DNA of 64,000 nt from Solirubrobacterales bacterium (lineage in GTDB: Bacteria; Actinomycetota; Thermoleophilia; Solirubrobacterales; Solirubrobacteraceae). The notes under the pieces were generated by a model. The model was not told the DNA's origin and made no database searches. It saw only the letters and a program-made list of their open reading frames with translations. The translations under genes were made by a program, and so were the position numbers. Shown here piece after piece: positions 23,564-32,732 of this stretch (positions are counted from its first letter, which is position 1; each line of letters starts with the position of its first letter). The DNA lies in NCBI GenBank assembly GCA_019240115.1, contig JAFAYV010000052.1, positions 90,681-154,680 of the forward strand, in the 5' to 3' direction.

Positions 23564-24334
23564 GTGACCGCCCCGATCTGGCTGACGATCCCGACCTACA
23601 ACGAAGCCGTGAATCTCGAGCGGATCGTGGCCGCCGCCCGCGCCGAGCTGCAGCGCATCGCCGCCGGTGGCTATCGGATCCTCGTCGTCGACGACAACTC
23701 GCCCGACGGCACCGGCGCGATCGCCGACTCGCTGGCCGCGGGCGCGGACGACGTCGAGGTCCTGCACCGCCCGGCGAAGGACGGCCTCGGCCGCGCCTAC
23801 CTCGCCGGGTTCGCGCTGGCCCTCGCCGCGGGCGCCGAGATGGTGATCGAGATGGATGCCGACTTCTCCCACGACCCGCGCTATCTCCCGGCCCTGCTCG
23901 ACGCCATCCACGAGGCCGATCTGGTCATCGGCTCGCGCTACGTCCCCGGCGGCGGCGTCCGCGACTGGGGCCTGCTGCGCCAGCTCGTCAGCCGCGGCGG
24001 GGGCCTGTACGCGCGCGCCGTGCTCGGCTTCGATGTCCGCGATCCGACCGCCGGCTTCAAGTGCATCCGCAAGCGGGTGCTCGAGGCGATCGACCTGCCG
24101 AGCGTCCGCGCCGACGGCTACGTGTTCCAGATCGAGGTCACCTACCGGGCCGTGCTGGCGGGGTTCCGGGTCCGCGAGGTGCCAATCGTGTTCGCCGATC
24201 GAGCGGCGGGTAGGTCCAAGATGTCGGCACGCATCGCGCTTGAGGCGATGTGGCTGGCGCCCGCGATCAAGCGCGATGCCCCGGCGGCCGTCGCACGCGC
24301 GGCCGCCGCCGATCCGTCTCCCATCAACTCCTGA
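23564..24334 (+). CDS. Polyprenol monophosphomannose synthase-like GT2
   Basis: The 256-residue protein is a GT-A glycosyltransferase with IPTYNEAVNL at the start, VVDDNSPDGTG (nucleotide binding), EMDADFSHDP (DXD metal site) and GSRYVPGGGVRDWG. This matches the DPM1/Ppm1 family, which moves mannose from GDP-mannose to polyprenyl phosphate. The C-terminus (FADRAAGRSKMS) fits, and there is no attached membrane domain. It starts with GTG 23564 and no evident ribosome site. Eight bases separate it from the next gene, a GT-C enzyme that would use polyprenyl-phosphate sugars, so the two probably act in series. Confidence 0.88.
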   Translation: MTAPIWLTIPTYNEAVNLERIVAAARAELQRIAAGGYRILVVDDNSPDGTGAIADSLAAGADDVEVLHRPAKDGLGRAYLAGFALALAAGAEMVIEMDADFSHDPRYLPALLDAIHEADLVIGSRYVPGGGVRDWGLLRQLVSRGGGLYARAVLGFDVRDPTAGFKCIRKRVLEAIDLPSVRADGYVFQIEVTYRAVLAGFRVREVPIVFADRAAGRSKMSARIALEAMWLAPAIKRDAPAAVARAAAADPSPINS

Positions 24335-24342
24335 CCCCCACC

Positions 24343-25791
24343 GTGCTCGACTCCTCGCCCACCGACGCCGCTTCGCTCGCTGCCGAGCCGGCGCCGGTGC
24401 AGGCCACCGCGGTACAGCCGGTCCCGGTGCAGCCGGTCCCGGCCCCCGCGCGGCAGCCGGCTCGCGTCATCCCGATACGGCGGCAGCCGGCGGCGCGCCG
24501 GCGGCGCGCGACGGCGTGGCTCGGGCTGATCGGCCTGCTGACCTGCGGCGTGCTGGCCGTTGTGGCGGCGGCGCACACCGAGTCGCTGCTGCCCTTGTCG
24601 ATCCGACCGGCCCCGCCCGAGCTCGCCGGGGCCTTTGCCGGGATCGGGCTCGACCTGCACGTCGGCGGCACCATCGCCGTGCTGGCGCTCATGTTCTGCT
24701 CCTATGCCCTCGCCGTCAGCCGGTCGGGGCAGCTGCCGGCGCGCGTCGTCGTCGCCGCGATCGTCGTGCTGCACCTCGTCGTGCTGCTCGGCCCGCCGCT
24801 CGTCTCCACCGACGTCTTCAGCTACCAGGCCTACGCGCGCATGGGCGCGGTGTACGGCATCAACCCGTATCTGCATGGGCCCTACGCGATCGAACTGGAC
24901 CATCTGTTCCCGTACATCGGGTCCAAGTGGTCCTACACCCCGAGCGTCTACGGCCCCGTGTTCACCGCCGCCTCCTATCCGCTCGCCACGCTCGCGATCG
25001 CGACGAGCGTCTACGCCTACAAGTCGGTCGCCGCGCTGGCGAGCCTCGCGCTCGTCGCGGTCGTGGCGGCGTGCGCGCGCCGCCGGGGCGCCGATCCGGT
25101 CCGCGCCGCGGCGCTCGTCGGGCTCAACCCGCTGCTCGTGCTCTACGGCGTCGGCGGCGGTCACAACGACCTGCTCATGCTGCTGGCGCTGGCGGGCGCG
25201 GTGTGGGCGCTGCTCGCCGCGCGGCCGCGCCTCGGCGGCGGGCTGACGATGCTCGCGATCGGGGTCAAGCTGACCGCGGGACTCGTGCTGCCGTTCGCGA
25301 TCGCCGCCCACGGCGCTCGCGGCGGACGCCCCCGGCGCGACCTGCTCCTCGGCGCGATGATCGTCGGCGCGCTGATCGCGGCGCTCAGCTTCACGGTGTT
25401 CGGGTCGGCGACCTTCCACCTGCTCGGCACGGTCCGCCAGGGCCAGAGCGAAGGCGACTGGAAGAGCATCGCGGGCGTCGTCTCCACCCGCCTGCACCTG
25501 CCCACCCTCGGCCACGTGTGCAGCTACGTCCTCGCCGCGGCGTTCGTGCTCTGCTGCTGCTGGCTGCTGCGCCGGGTGTGGCGCGGCCAGACCGACTGGG
25601 TCGACGGAGCGGGCTGGGCGATGCTCGCGCTCCTGATCGCCGCGAGCTCGCTGCTGCCGTGGTACGTGGCGTGGCTCCTCCCGTTCGCCGCGGTGGCCCG
25701 CGACCGGCGCCTGTGGCGGACGGCGATCGGCATGACCGGGGTGGTGCAGGCGATCCAGCTGCTCGGCTATGTCCCGCATCACGTGCTCTGA
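24343..25791 (+). CDS. GT-C polyprenol-phosphate-mannose-dependent mannosyltransferase (MptA/B-like)
   Basis: The 482-residue protein has a Pro/Val-rich cytoplasmic N-terminus of about 60 residues, then some 11-13 membrane spans. The first large loop carries STDVFSYQAYARMGAVYG and NPYLHGPYAI, with the Asp expected for GT-C catalysis, followed by WSYTPSVYGPVF; this resembles actinobacterial MptA/MptB alpha-mannosyltransferases. It likely adds mannose outside the membrane to a lipoglycan or cell-wall glycan. GTG 24343 lies 8 bp after the preceding stop, with no Shine-Dalgarno. A longer frame begins inside the upstream gene and is not needed. Confidence 0.8.
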   Translation: MLDSSPTDAASLAAEPAPVQATAVQPVPVQPVPAPARQPARVIPIRRQPAARRRRATAWLGLIGLLTCGVLAVVAAAHTESLLPLSIRPAPPELAGAFAGIGLDLHVGGTIAVLALMFCSYALAVSRSGQLPARVVVAAIVVLHLVVLLGPPLVSTDVFSYQAYARMGAVYGINPYLHGPYAIELDHLFPYIGSKWSYTPSVYGPVFTAASYPLATLAIATSVYAYKSVAALASLALVAVVAACARRRGADPVRAAALVGLNPLLVLYGVGGGHNDLLMLLALAGAVWALLAARPRLGGGLTMLAIGVKLTAGLVLPFAIAAHGARGGRPRRDLLLGAMIVGALIAALSFTVFGSATFHLLGTVRQGQSEGDWKSIAGVVSTRLHLPTLGHVCSYVLAAAFVLCCCWLLRRVWRGQTDWVDGAGWAMLALLIAASSLLPWYVAWLLPFAAVARDRRLWRTAIGMTGVVQAIQLLGYVPHHVL

Positions 25792-25839
25792 TCGGCGCTC
25801 GGCCGCCGGCTGCGCTCGGATCGCCCGTACACTGGCGCA

Positions 25840-26922
25840 ATGAGCGCTCCCTCACCGGTCACGTCTGACGAGCGGGAGCTTGTCATGATCAGCGTCGTCG
25901 CGCCCGTCTACAACGAGGAGGCGCTGATCGACGAGTTCTACGCGCGCACGTGCGCGGCCCTCGACGGCCTGCCGTTCGAGATCGTGCTCGTCGACGACGG
26001 CTCGTCCGACGGCACGCCGCTGCGCCTGGAGCGGATCGCGGCCGCCGACGCGCGCGTCCGGGTCGTCTCGCTGTCGCGGAACTTCGGGCACCAGACCGCG
26101 CTGACCGCGGGGTTGGATCACGCGCGGGGTGACGCCGTGGTGATGCTCGACGCCGACTTGCAGGACCCGCCCGAGCTCATCCTCACGATGCTCGACCACT
26201 GGCGGGCCGGCTGTGACGTCGTCTACGCGGTGCGCGAGCAGCGTGCCGGCGAGTCGCGCTTCAAGCTGAGCACCGCGCGCTGGTTCTACTCGCTGTTCGA
26301 CAAGCTCGCCCAGGTCGAGCTTGCGCCCAACGCGGGCGACTTCCGGCTGCTGGACCGCCGCCCGCTCGACGCGCTGCTTTCGATGCGCGAGCGCAACCGC
26401 TTCCTGCGCGGCATGACCGTGTGGGTCGGCTACACCCAGGCCGCGGTGCCCTACCAGCGCGACCGTCGCTACGCCGGTGAGACCAAGTACACGCTGTCCA
26501 AGATGCTGCGCTTCTCCCTGGACGCGATCTCCTCGTTCTCGCACCGCCCGCTCCAGCTGGCCACGCTGCTGGGGTTCGTCATCTCCACGCTGGCGTTCGT
26601 GGCCATCCCCGTCGTGATCGTGCTGCGGATCCTGGGGTCCTATCTGCCCGGGTTCAGCGCCCTGACGATCGTCGTGCTGCTGCTCGGCGGAATCGAGCTG
26701 ATCGCGATCGGGATCATCGGCGAGTACGTCGGGCGCATCTACGACGAGGTCAAGGGTCGCCCGCTCTACCTCGTGCGCGCACGGAGCAACCTCTCCGATC
26801 CGGCAGGCGAGCTGCACGCGAGCGCGCTGCCCCCGGTGACCGCCGAGGGACGGCTCGGCCACCCCAAGCCGATCGAAGCCGACTCCGACCCGCTGACGCC
26901 GACTAGCCGCCCGCGGGACTAG
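25840..26922 (+). CDS. GtrB-like GT2 polyprenyl-phosphate glycosyltransferase
   Basis: The 360-residue protein has a GT-A domain (residues 15-235: VVAPVYNEEALI, VDDGSSDGTP, LDADLQDPPELI, RNRFLRGMTVWVGY) and two C-terminal membrane helices (about 250-275 and 285-310), the layout of GtrB/ArnC enzymes that make polyprenyl-phosphate glucose or aminoarabinose. ATG 25840 follows a TACACT -10-like hexamer at 7 bp, so a leaderless transcript is plausible; ATG 25885 with GGGAG 8 bp upstream is the alternative. The final 20 bp overlap the convergent cysE gene. Confidence 0.88.
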   Translation: MSAPSPVTSDERELVMISVVAPVYNEEALIDEFYARTCAALDGLPFEIVLVDDGSSDGTPLRLERIAAADARVRVVSLSRNFGHQTALTAGLDHARGDAVVMLDADLQDPPELILTMLDHWRAGCDVVYAVREQRAGESRFKLSTARWFYSLFDKLAQVELAPNAGDFRLLDRRPLDALLSMRERNRFLRGMTVWVGYTQAAVPYQRDRRYAGETKYTLSKMLRFSLDAISSFSHRPLQLATLLGFVISTLAFVAIPVVIVLRILGSYLPGFSALTIVVLLLGGIELIAIGIIGEYVGRIYDEVKGRPLYLVRARSNLSDPAGELHASALPPVTAEGRLGHPKPIEADSDPLTPTSRPRD

Positions 26923-27655
26923 GTCCGACGGCGGGGTTGGCGCGCCCCTCGGGGGTCCCCGAGGGCGTCCCGTTGCGCGCCCCGTCGGCCGCCTCCGAGG
27001 CGGCGCGGGTCTCGAGCTCGGCGATCCGCGACGCGAGGCCCCGGATCGCCTCGGCCACGGGATCGGGCAGATGGATCCAGTCGGCGTCGGGTCCCTCCGG
27101 CCGACGCCCCTCGACGCGAACCGGATGGCCGGGATTGCCGACGACCGTGGCGTTCGGCGGCACATCGTGGATGACGACACTGTTGGCGCCGACCTTCGAG
27201 CCGTGCCCGACGAGGATCGGACCGAGCAGCTTGGCGCCCGAGCCGATCGTGACGTTGTCCTGCACCGTGGGGTGCCGCTTGCCGGTGGCAAAGCCGGTGC
27301 CGCCGAGGGTGACGCCCTGGTACAGGGTCACGTCGTCGCCGATCTCGGCCGTCTCGCCGATCACCACCCCCATGCCGTGATCGATGAAGAAGCCGGCGCC
27401 GATGCGCGCCGCGGGATGGATCTCGATCCCCGTGACCGACCGGGCCACGGCCGCGATCAGCCGCGCCGGCGCGCAGACGCCCGCGCCGTACAGGGCGTGC
27501 GCCACGCGATGGGCGAAGAGGGCGTGGACCCCCGGCCAGCCGGCGAGGATCTGCAGCGCCCCGACGCCCTGAGCGGCGGGATCGCGCGCCTGCACGGCCG
27601 CGAGATCGCGTCGGACCTCCGCCGCCGTGCGCCCGATCAGCCGCAGCCCGAGCAT
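26903..27655 (-). CDS. cysE: Serine O-acetyltransferase CysE
   Basis: The 250-residue enzyme makes O-acetylserine for cysteine synthesis. It has the hexapeptide-repeat left-handed helix with IHPAARIGAGFFIDHGMGVVIGETAEIGDDVTLYQGVTLGG, where the His-Gly-Met segment carries the catalytic His. The short N-terminal helical part is the compact actinobacterial form. The C-terminus is extended (about 70 residues, Ala/Gly/Pro-rich) and overlaps the convergent GtrB-like gene. ATG 27655 is 22 bp after the cysK stop, so cysK-cysE is one operon; the two enzymes form the cysteine synthase complex in many bacteria. Confidence 0.92.
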   Translation of the reverse strand: MLGLRLIGRTAAEVRRDLAAVQARDPAAQGVGALQILAGWPGVHALFAHRVAHALYGAGVCAPARLIAAVARSVTGIEIHPAARIGAGFFIDHGMGVVIGETAEIGDDVTLYQGVTLGGTGFATGKRHPTVQDNVTIGSGAKLLGPILVGHGSKVGANSVVIHDVPPNATVVGNPGHPVRVEGRRPEGPDADWIHLPDPVAEAIRGLASRIAELETRAASEAADGARNGTPSGTPEGRANPAVGPSPAGG

Positions 27656-27677
27656 CAGCCACAGGCTAGCGACGCGT

Positions 27678-28604
<927 letters not shown>

Positions 28605-28716
28605 CCGCCCCGTCGAGGCTAGTGGTCGGCGCCATGAGTACGGCCGCACCGGGAGTGCTCGAAAGCGAGCGTACCTGCGGGGACGGGCACGGAGCCCACG
28701 CGTGGCCGGCCGGGCG

Positions 28717-29109
28717 TCAGATGTGGTACATCGGCGTGCCCGCGGCGCGGATCTCCATATCGGCGATGCTCGCGACCGTCGCCTCGCCGAGCACCGCGGC
28801 GGCGGCGTGGGCGGCCTGCGCGAAGATGCCGTCGGCGCCGACCCCAAGGGGGCCGTCGAGGAGCTGGACGACCTCGAGCACGGTGATCTCCTCGGGGGGG
28901 CGGGCGAGGCTGTAGCCGCCCTTGACGCCGCGCTGCGAGCGCAGGATGCCGGCGCGGCGCAGGGTGGCGAACAGCTGCTCGAGGAACTGCACCGGGATCT
29001 GGCGGCGTCGGGCGAGCTCGGCGATCGGCACCGGGCAGGCGGCGCCCTGCAGATGGAGCTCGACCAGAGCGCTGAGGGCGTAAGGCGACTTCGTGGTGAT
29101 CGAGATCAT
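28717..29109 (-). CDS. Rrf2-family repressor, CymR-like
   Basis: The 130-residue protein is a winged-helix Rrf2 regulator: SPYALSALVELHLQG, IPVQFLEQLFATLRRAGILRSQRG, and VKGGYSLARPPEEITVLEVVQLLDGPLG. The three-Cys Fe-S cluster of IscR/NsrR is absent (one Cys only, in AACPVPIAE), which matches CymR-type regulators that sense cysteine through the CysK partner. It is directly upstream of cysK-cysE on the same strand, so it most likely represses that operon. Binding through CysK is inferred by analogy. Confidence 0.9.
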   Translation of the reverse strand: MISITTKSPYALSALVELHLQGAACPVPIAELARRRQIPVQFLEQLFATLRRAGILRSQRGVKGGYSLARPPEEITVLEVVQLLDGPLGVGADGIFAQAAHAAAAVLGEATVASIADMEIRAAGTPMYHI

Positions 29110-29161
29110 CGCGATCCGATCGTAGGGCAGATCGACCCCGTCCGCCCGCCCTGCGGGGAGC

Positions 29162-30256
29162 TCAGAGCCAGCCGCGCTCGGTCGCGATCAGCACCGCTTG
29201 GGCACGGTCCATCGCGCCCAGCTTGCCGTACACGTTGTGCAGATGGGTGCGGATCGTGCTCGTCGAGAGGTTGAGCTCGGTCGCGATCTGCTTGTAGACC
29301 ATGCCCTTCGCGAGACGGCGCAGGACGTCGATCTCGCGCCCGGACATCGGGCAGGGCTCGATCTGGCGGGGGCGCTCGCTCGTCGAGGGCAGCGGCAGCT
29401 CGTACAGGACGATGCGCAGGCTCGCCGGGTCGAGGTCGATCGCCCGCGCGGCGGCGAGCAGCTCGGACGGCGAGATCGAGTCGCCGAGCATGTAGTGGGC
29501 GAGCATGTCGGCAAGGCGGACGATCGCCGCCTCGTCGCTCGCGTCGGGGGCGTGATGGCGTTCGATGACACTGGAGATCGTCCGCGGCAGCGCCCAGCGG
29601 CGGGCGAGCACGCCGCCGACGAGCGCGTGGTCGACGCCGAGCTCCCGGCGCTCGCGGGCGAGGCGGTCCTCGGGGGTGCGCGCCTCGCCGTGCACCTGCC
29701 CGGGATAGCCCGGGTAGGCGTGGACGAGCACCAGCTGGCCGATGTCGTGCAGCAGCGCGGAGACCATCAGCCGGTCGCGCGCGTCGTAGCCGACTTCGCG
29801 TGCGAGCCGGTCGGCGGCGCGCTGGGTGGCCATCGCGTGGAGTCGGAAGCGCTCGGGCATCCCCTGCCAGACCGCGGTGCGCTCGAAGAAGTCGAAGGTC
29901 CGCGCCCGCTGGGCGATCGCCTGCAGGGTCCGGGTCGACAGCACCTCGATCGCGGCCACGACGCTCTCGACGCGGCCGCGGTTCGGACCCTCCAGCTGAT
30001 TGGCGAGGCGCACCAGCGTCACGGTGAGCGCGACATCGGCCTCAACGGCTCCGATGACCTCGCTCATCGCGGGCTCGCCGCCCTCGAACAGGCCGAGCAC
30101 GCGGGCGCGCGACTCGGCGAGCACCGGATAGGCCTCGAGCGCCTCGAACGCGGTGGTCAGCCGGCGGCCGTGGCCCTCGTTGTGGCGGCGCTCGCGCGAG
30201 GCGTAGGGATCGGTGGGTTCAGTCCGGGCAGCGGTCAGAGACACGTCTTCACTCAC
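29162..30256 (-). CDS. HDOD-domain protein with C-terminal LuxR/GerE DNA-binding domain
   Basis: The 364-residue protein has an HDOD domain at about 35-240, with ALTVTLVRLANQ, the degenerate HD motif LLHDIGQLVLVHAY and RHHAPDASDEAAIVRLADMLAHY, and a LuxR-type helix-turn-helix at about 300-360 (MSGREIDVLRRLAKGMVYKQIATELNLSTSTIRTHLHNVYGKLG). HDOD proteins relate to HD-GYP but usually lack catalysis, and some bind nucleotides. The fusion suggests a one-component regulator. GTG 30256 is preceded by a short promoter region with a strong dyad (30315-30340). No receiver domain is present. Its targets are unknown. Confidence 0.87.
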   Translation of the reverse strand: MSEDVSLTAARTEPTDPYASRERRHNEGHGRRLTTAFEALEAYPVLAESRARVLGLFEGGEPAMSEVIGAVEADVALTVTLVRLANQLEGPNRGRVESVVAAIEVLSTRTLQAIAQRARTFDFFERTAVWQGMPERFRLHAMATQRAADRLAREVGYDARDRLMVSALLHDIGQLVLVHAYPGYPGQVHGEARTPEDRLARERRELGVDHALVGGVLARRWALPRTISSVIERHHAPDASDEAAIVRLADMLAHYMLGDSISPSELLAAARAIDLDPASLRIVLYELPLPSTSERPRQIEPCPMSGREIDVLRRLAKGMVYKQIATELNLSTSTIRTHLHNVYGKLGAMDRAQAVLIATERGWL

Positions 30257-30314
30257 TCAGCTTTTCGAGGGGCGGCGCCCGTCGTCAGATCGGGAGCCCC
30301 TGCCAACGCCTGCG

Positions 30315-30340
30315 CCTCGTATATCGGCAGATGTACGAGG
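30315..30340. promoter_or_regulatory. Dyad CCTCGTA-N12-TACGAGG upstream of the HDOD-LuxR gene
   Basis: A perfect 7-bp inverted repeat with a 12-bp spacer lies 59 bp before the GTG start. On the minus strand a TATACG within it could be a -10 element. The 26-bp size suits a LuxR-type dimer site, so it may be its autoregulatory operator. Confidence 0.5.
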
Positions 30341-30380
30341 GAGGTTGAGGCCGAGATCGAAGATCCCGTTCGCGAAGGGA

Positions 30381-31715
30381 TCAGCCGGCCGCCACGAGGG
30401 CGCGGTCGATCCGAGCCAGCGCTTCGTCGCGCCCGAGCAGCGCCACGCTCTCGAAGATCCCCGGCGAGACCGTCTGTCCGGCGATCGCCACGCGCACCGG
30501 CTGGAACACCTTGCCGGCCTTGACCCCGCGCGCCTGGACGACGCCTCGCAGCGCCTCCTCGATCGCCGCGGGCTCGAACGGCTGCACGCCGGCGAGCGCG
30601 TCGCGGGCGGCGGCGAGGTTCTCGGCGCCGCCGTCGGAGCCGATCGTCTTGGCGAACGCCGCCGGATCCTCGACGGGACCGTCGAACAGGAACGAGACCA
30701 GCGGCCAGAAGTCGGCGAGCGTCTGGATCTTCTCGGCCGAGATCGCGGCCGCGTCGCGCAGCCCGGTGCGGCCCGTGTAGGCCTGCAGCCGGGCGGTCAG
30801 GTCGTCGAGCGTCAGCGCGCGCAGGTGGCGGCCGTCGAGATGGCGCAGCTTGCGCTCGTCGAACACCGCCGGGTTCTTGGAGACGCGGTCCAACCGGAAG
30901 CGCTCGGCGAGCTCTGCGAGGGTGAAGAACTCCTCGTCGGGCGCGAAGCCGGCCCCGAGCAGCGCGATGTAGTTGTCGACCGCCTCCGGCAGATAGCCGG
31001 CGTCGCGCAGCTCCTGGACCGAGGCCGCGCCGTGGCGCTTGGAGAGCTTGCGCCCGTCGGGCCCGTGCAGTAGGGGCAGGTGCGCGTAGATCGGCTCGGG
31101 CGCGCCGAGCGCCTCGAGCACGAGCAGCTGCCGCGCGGTATTGGACAGATGGTCCTCCCCGCGCACGACGTGCGTGATGGCGGCGTCGGAGTCGTCGACG
31201 GCGACCGCGAAGTTGTACAGCGGCGATTCGTCGGCCCGTGCAATCACCGGGTCGTCGAGGGTCGAGTTGGCAAAGGCGGCCTCTCCGCGGATGACGTCGC
31301 GGACGACCGTCTCGCCGGCGTCGGGCACCCGCAGGCGGACCGCCCCGCTGCTCTCGGGCTCGCCGCGAAAGCCGCGGTCCGAGCCGTGACGCTCCTTGTA
31401 GGCGCGGACGTCGTCGGCGGTCGCGGTGGAGCGGTAGGCGTGCCCGGCGTGCAGCAGCGAGGCGAGCGCCGCGGCGTGACGGTCGACCCGCGCTGACTGG
31501 AAGATCGGTCCCTCGTCGTAGTCGAGGTTCAGCCACCGCAGGGCATCGAGGATCTGCTCGACGTTCTCGGGCGTCGAGCGCTCACGGTCGGTATCTTCGA
31601 TCCGCAGCACGAGCGTGCCCCCGTGGCCCCGCGCCAGCAGCCAGTTGTACAACGCGGTGCGCGCGCCGCCGATATGCAGCGCCCCGGTCGGAGAAGGAGC
31701 GAAGCGAACTCTCAT
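30381..31715 (-). CDS. gltX: Glutamyl-tRNA synthetase
   Basis: The 444-residue class I synthetase charges tRNA-Glu (and often tRNA-Gln when GatCAB is used). HIGH motif: RFAPSPTGALHIGGARTA; KMSKS-like motif: GRKLSKRHGA; EDTDRERS and VVRGEDHLSNTARQL are also present. The C-terminal anticodon-binding domain is complete. I chose ATG 31715, giving MRVRFAPSPTG; a TTG 12 bp upstream is weaker. The gene is divergent from nfo with only 15 bp between the two starts. Confidence 0.95.
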   Translation of the reverse strand: MRVRFAPSPTGALHIGGARTALYNWLLARGHGGTLVLRIEDTDRERSTPENVEQILDALRWLNLDYDEGPIFQSARVDRHAAALASLLHAGHAYRSTATADDVRAYKERHGSDRGFRGEPESSGAVRLRVPDAGETVVRDVIRGEAAFANSTLDDPVIARADESPLYNFAVAVDDSDAAITHVVRGEDHLSNTARQLLVLEALGAPEPIYAHLPLLHGPDGRKLSKRHGAASVQELRDAGYLPEAVDNYIALLGAGFAPDEEFFTLAELAERFRLDRVSKNPAVFDERKLRHLDGRHLRALTLDDLTARLQAYTGRTGLRDAAAISAEKIQTLADFWPLVSFLFDGPVEDPAAFAKTIGSDGGAENLAAARDALAGVQPFEPAAIEEALRGVVQARGVKAGKVFQPVRVAIAGQTVSPGIFESVALLGRDEALARIDRALVAAG

Positions 31716-31730
31716 GGACACCGTCAACGG

Positions 31731-32690
31731 ATGCTAATCGGCGCGCACGTCTCCCCGGCCGGCGGCCTGCCCAAGGCGATCGAGCGCGGGACCGAGAAGC
31801 GATGTCAGGCGATCCAGATCTTCAACCAGTCGCCTCGGCAGTGGCGCCCGACCGCCTACGGCGAGGACGACTTCGCGGCGTTTCGCGACGCGATGAAGCC
31901 CAGCCCCATCAAGGCGGTGCTCATCCACGCCGTATACCTGCTCAACTGCGCCTCCGAGGACCGCGAGATCCGCGACAAGTCCCGCGCCTCGCTGATCCAT
32001 TCGTTGACCGTCGGTGCCGGGATCGGAGCCGCGGGCGTGGTGCTCCACCCCGGATCGGCAGCCGGACGACGCGCCGGCGAGCCAAACAGGCGAGGCCCGA
32101 CGCCGAGCGGCTCGCACCGGCGCGATGGCGAGGTCGCCGCGGCGATCAAGCGTGCGGGACGGGTGATCGCGCAGGCGCTCGGCGAGACCCAGGGCTGTCC
32201 GCTGCACCTCGAGGACACCGCGGGCGCCGGCGGCACGCTCGGGCGCTCGTTCGCCGAGCTGGCCGAGCTGCTCGACGCCGCCGGGGGCGACACCCGGCTC
32301 GGCGTCTGCCTCGATTCCTGCCACCTGCTCGCCTCCGGCTACGACATCCGGACCGCGCCGGGCCTGACCGCGACGCTGGACGACTTCGGCAAGGAGGTCG
32401 GGATCCGGCGCCTGCGGTCGCTGCATCTCAACGACTCCCGGACGCCGCTGGGGTCCAACCGCGACCGCCACGCCAACATCGGCGAGGGCGAGCTCGGCGA
32501 GTCGGGCTGCGCCACCTTCCTCTCCGAGCCGCGCTTCGACGAGCTGCCCTGCGTCCTCGAGACCCCGGGGCCCGAGCGCCAGGGTCCGACGGCCGAGGAA
32601 ATCGCACTCTGCTTGACGCTGCGCAAGCGGGGGCAGGCCTCGCGCAAGCGCGCCGCCACCCGCGCCCGGACATCGCGCGCGAAGGCGTGA
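31731..32690 (+). CDS. nfo: Deoxyribonuclease IV (AP endonuclease)
   Basis: The 319-residue TIM-barrel enzyme cuts abasic sites in DNA. Zinc ligands are recognisable in VVLHPGS, LHLEDTAGAG, CLDSCHLLASGYD, LHLNDSRTPLGSNRDRHANIGEGELG and CVLETPGP. There is an insertion of about 25 basic residues after HPGSAAG (around residue 110) and a Lys/Arg/Ala-rich tail of about 25 residues that could bind DNA. ATG 31731 has no Shine-Dalgarno and starts 15 bp from the divergent gltX ATG, so the two promoters must lie inside the coding sequences opposite; a leaderless transcript is possible. Confidence 0.92.
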   Translation: MLIGAHVSPAGGLPKAIERGTEKRCQAIQIFNQSPRQWRPTAYGEDDFAAFRDAMKPSPIKAVLIHAVYLLNCASEDREIRDKSRASLIHSLTVGAGIGAAGVVLHPGSAAGRRAGEPNRRGPTPSGSHRRDGEVAAAIKRAGRVIAQALGETQGCPLHLEDTAGAGGTLGRSFAELAELLDAAGGDTRLGVCLDSCHLLASGYDIRTAPGLTATLDDFGKEVGIRRLRSLHLNDSRTPLGSNRDRHANIGEGELGESGCATFLSEPRFDELPCVLETPGPERQGPTAEEIALCLTLRKRGQASRKRAATRARTSRAKA

Positions 32691-32732
32691 CGAGGCCGAA
32701 CCGCGAGCCGCGGTAGCTTGTCGGGCGTCGCG

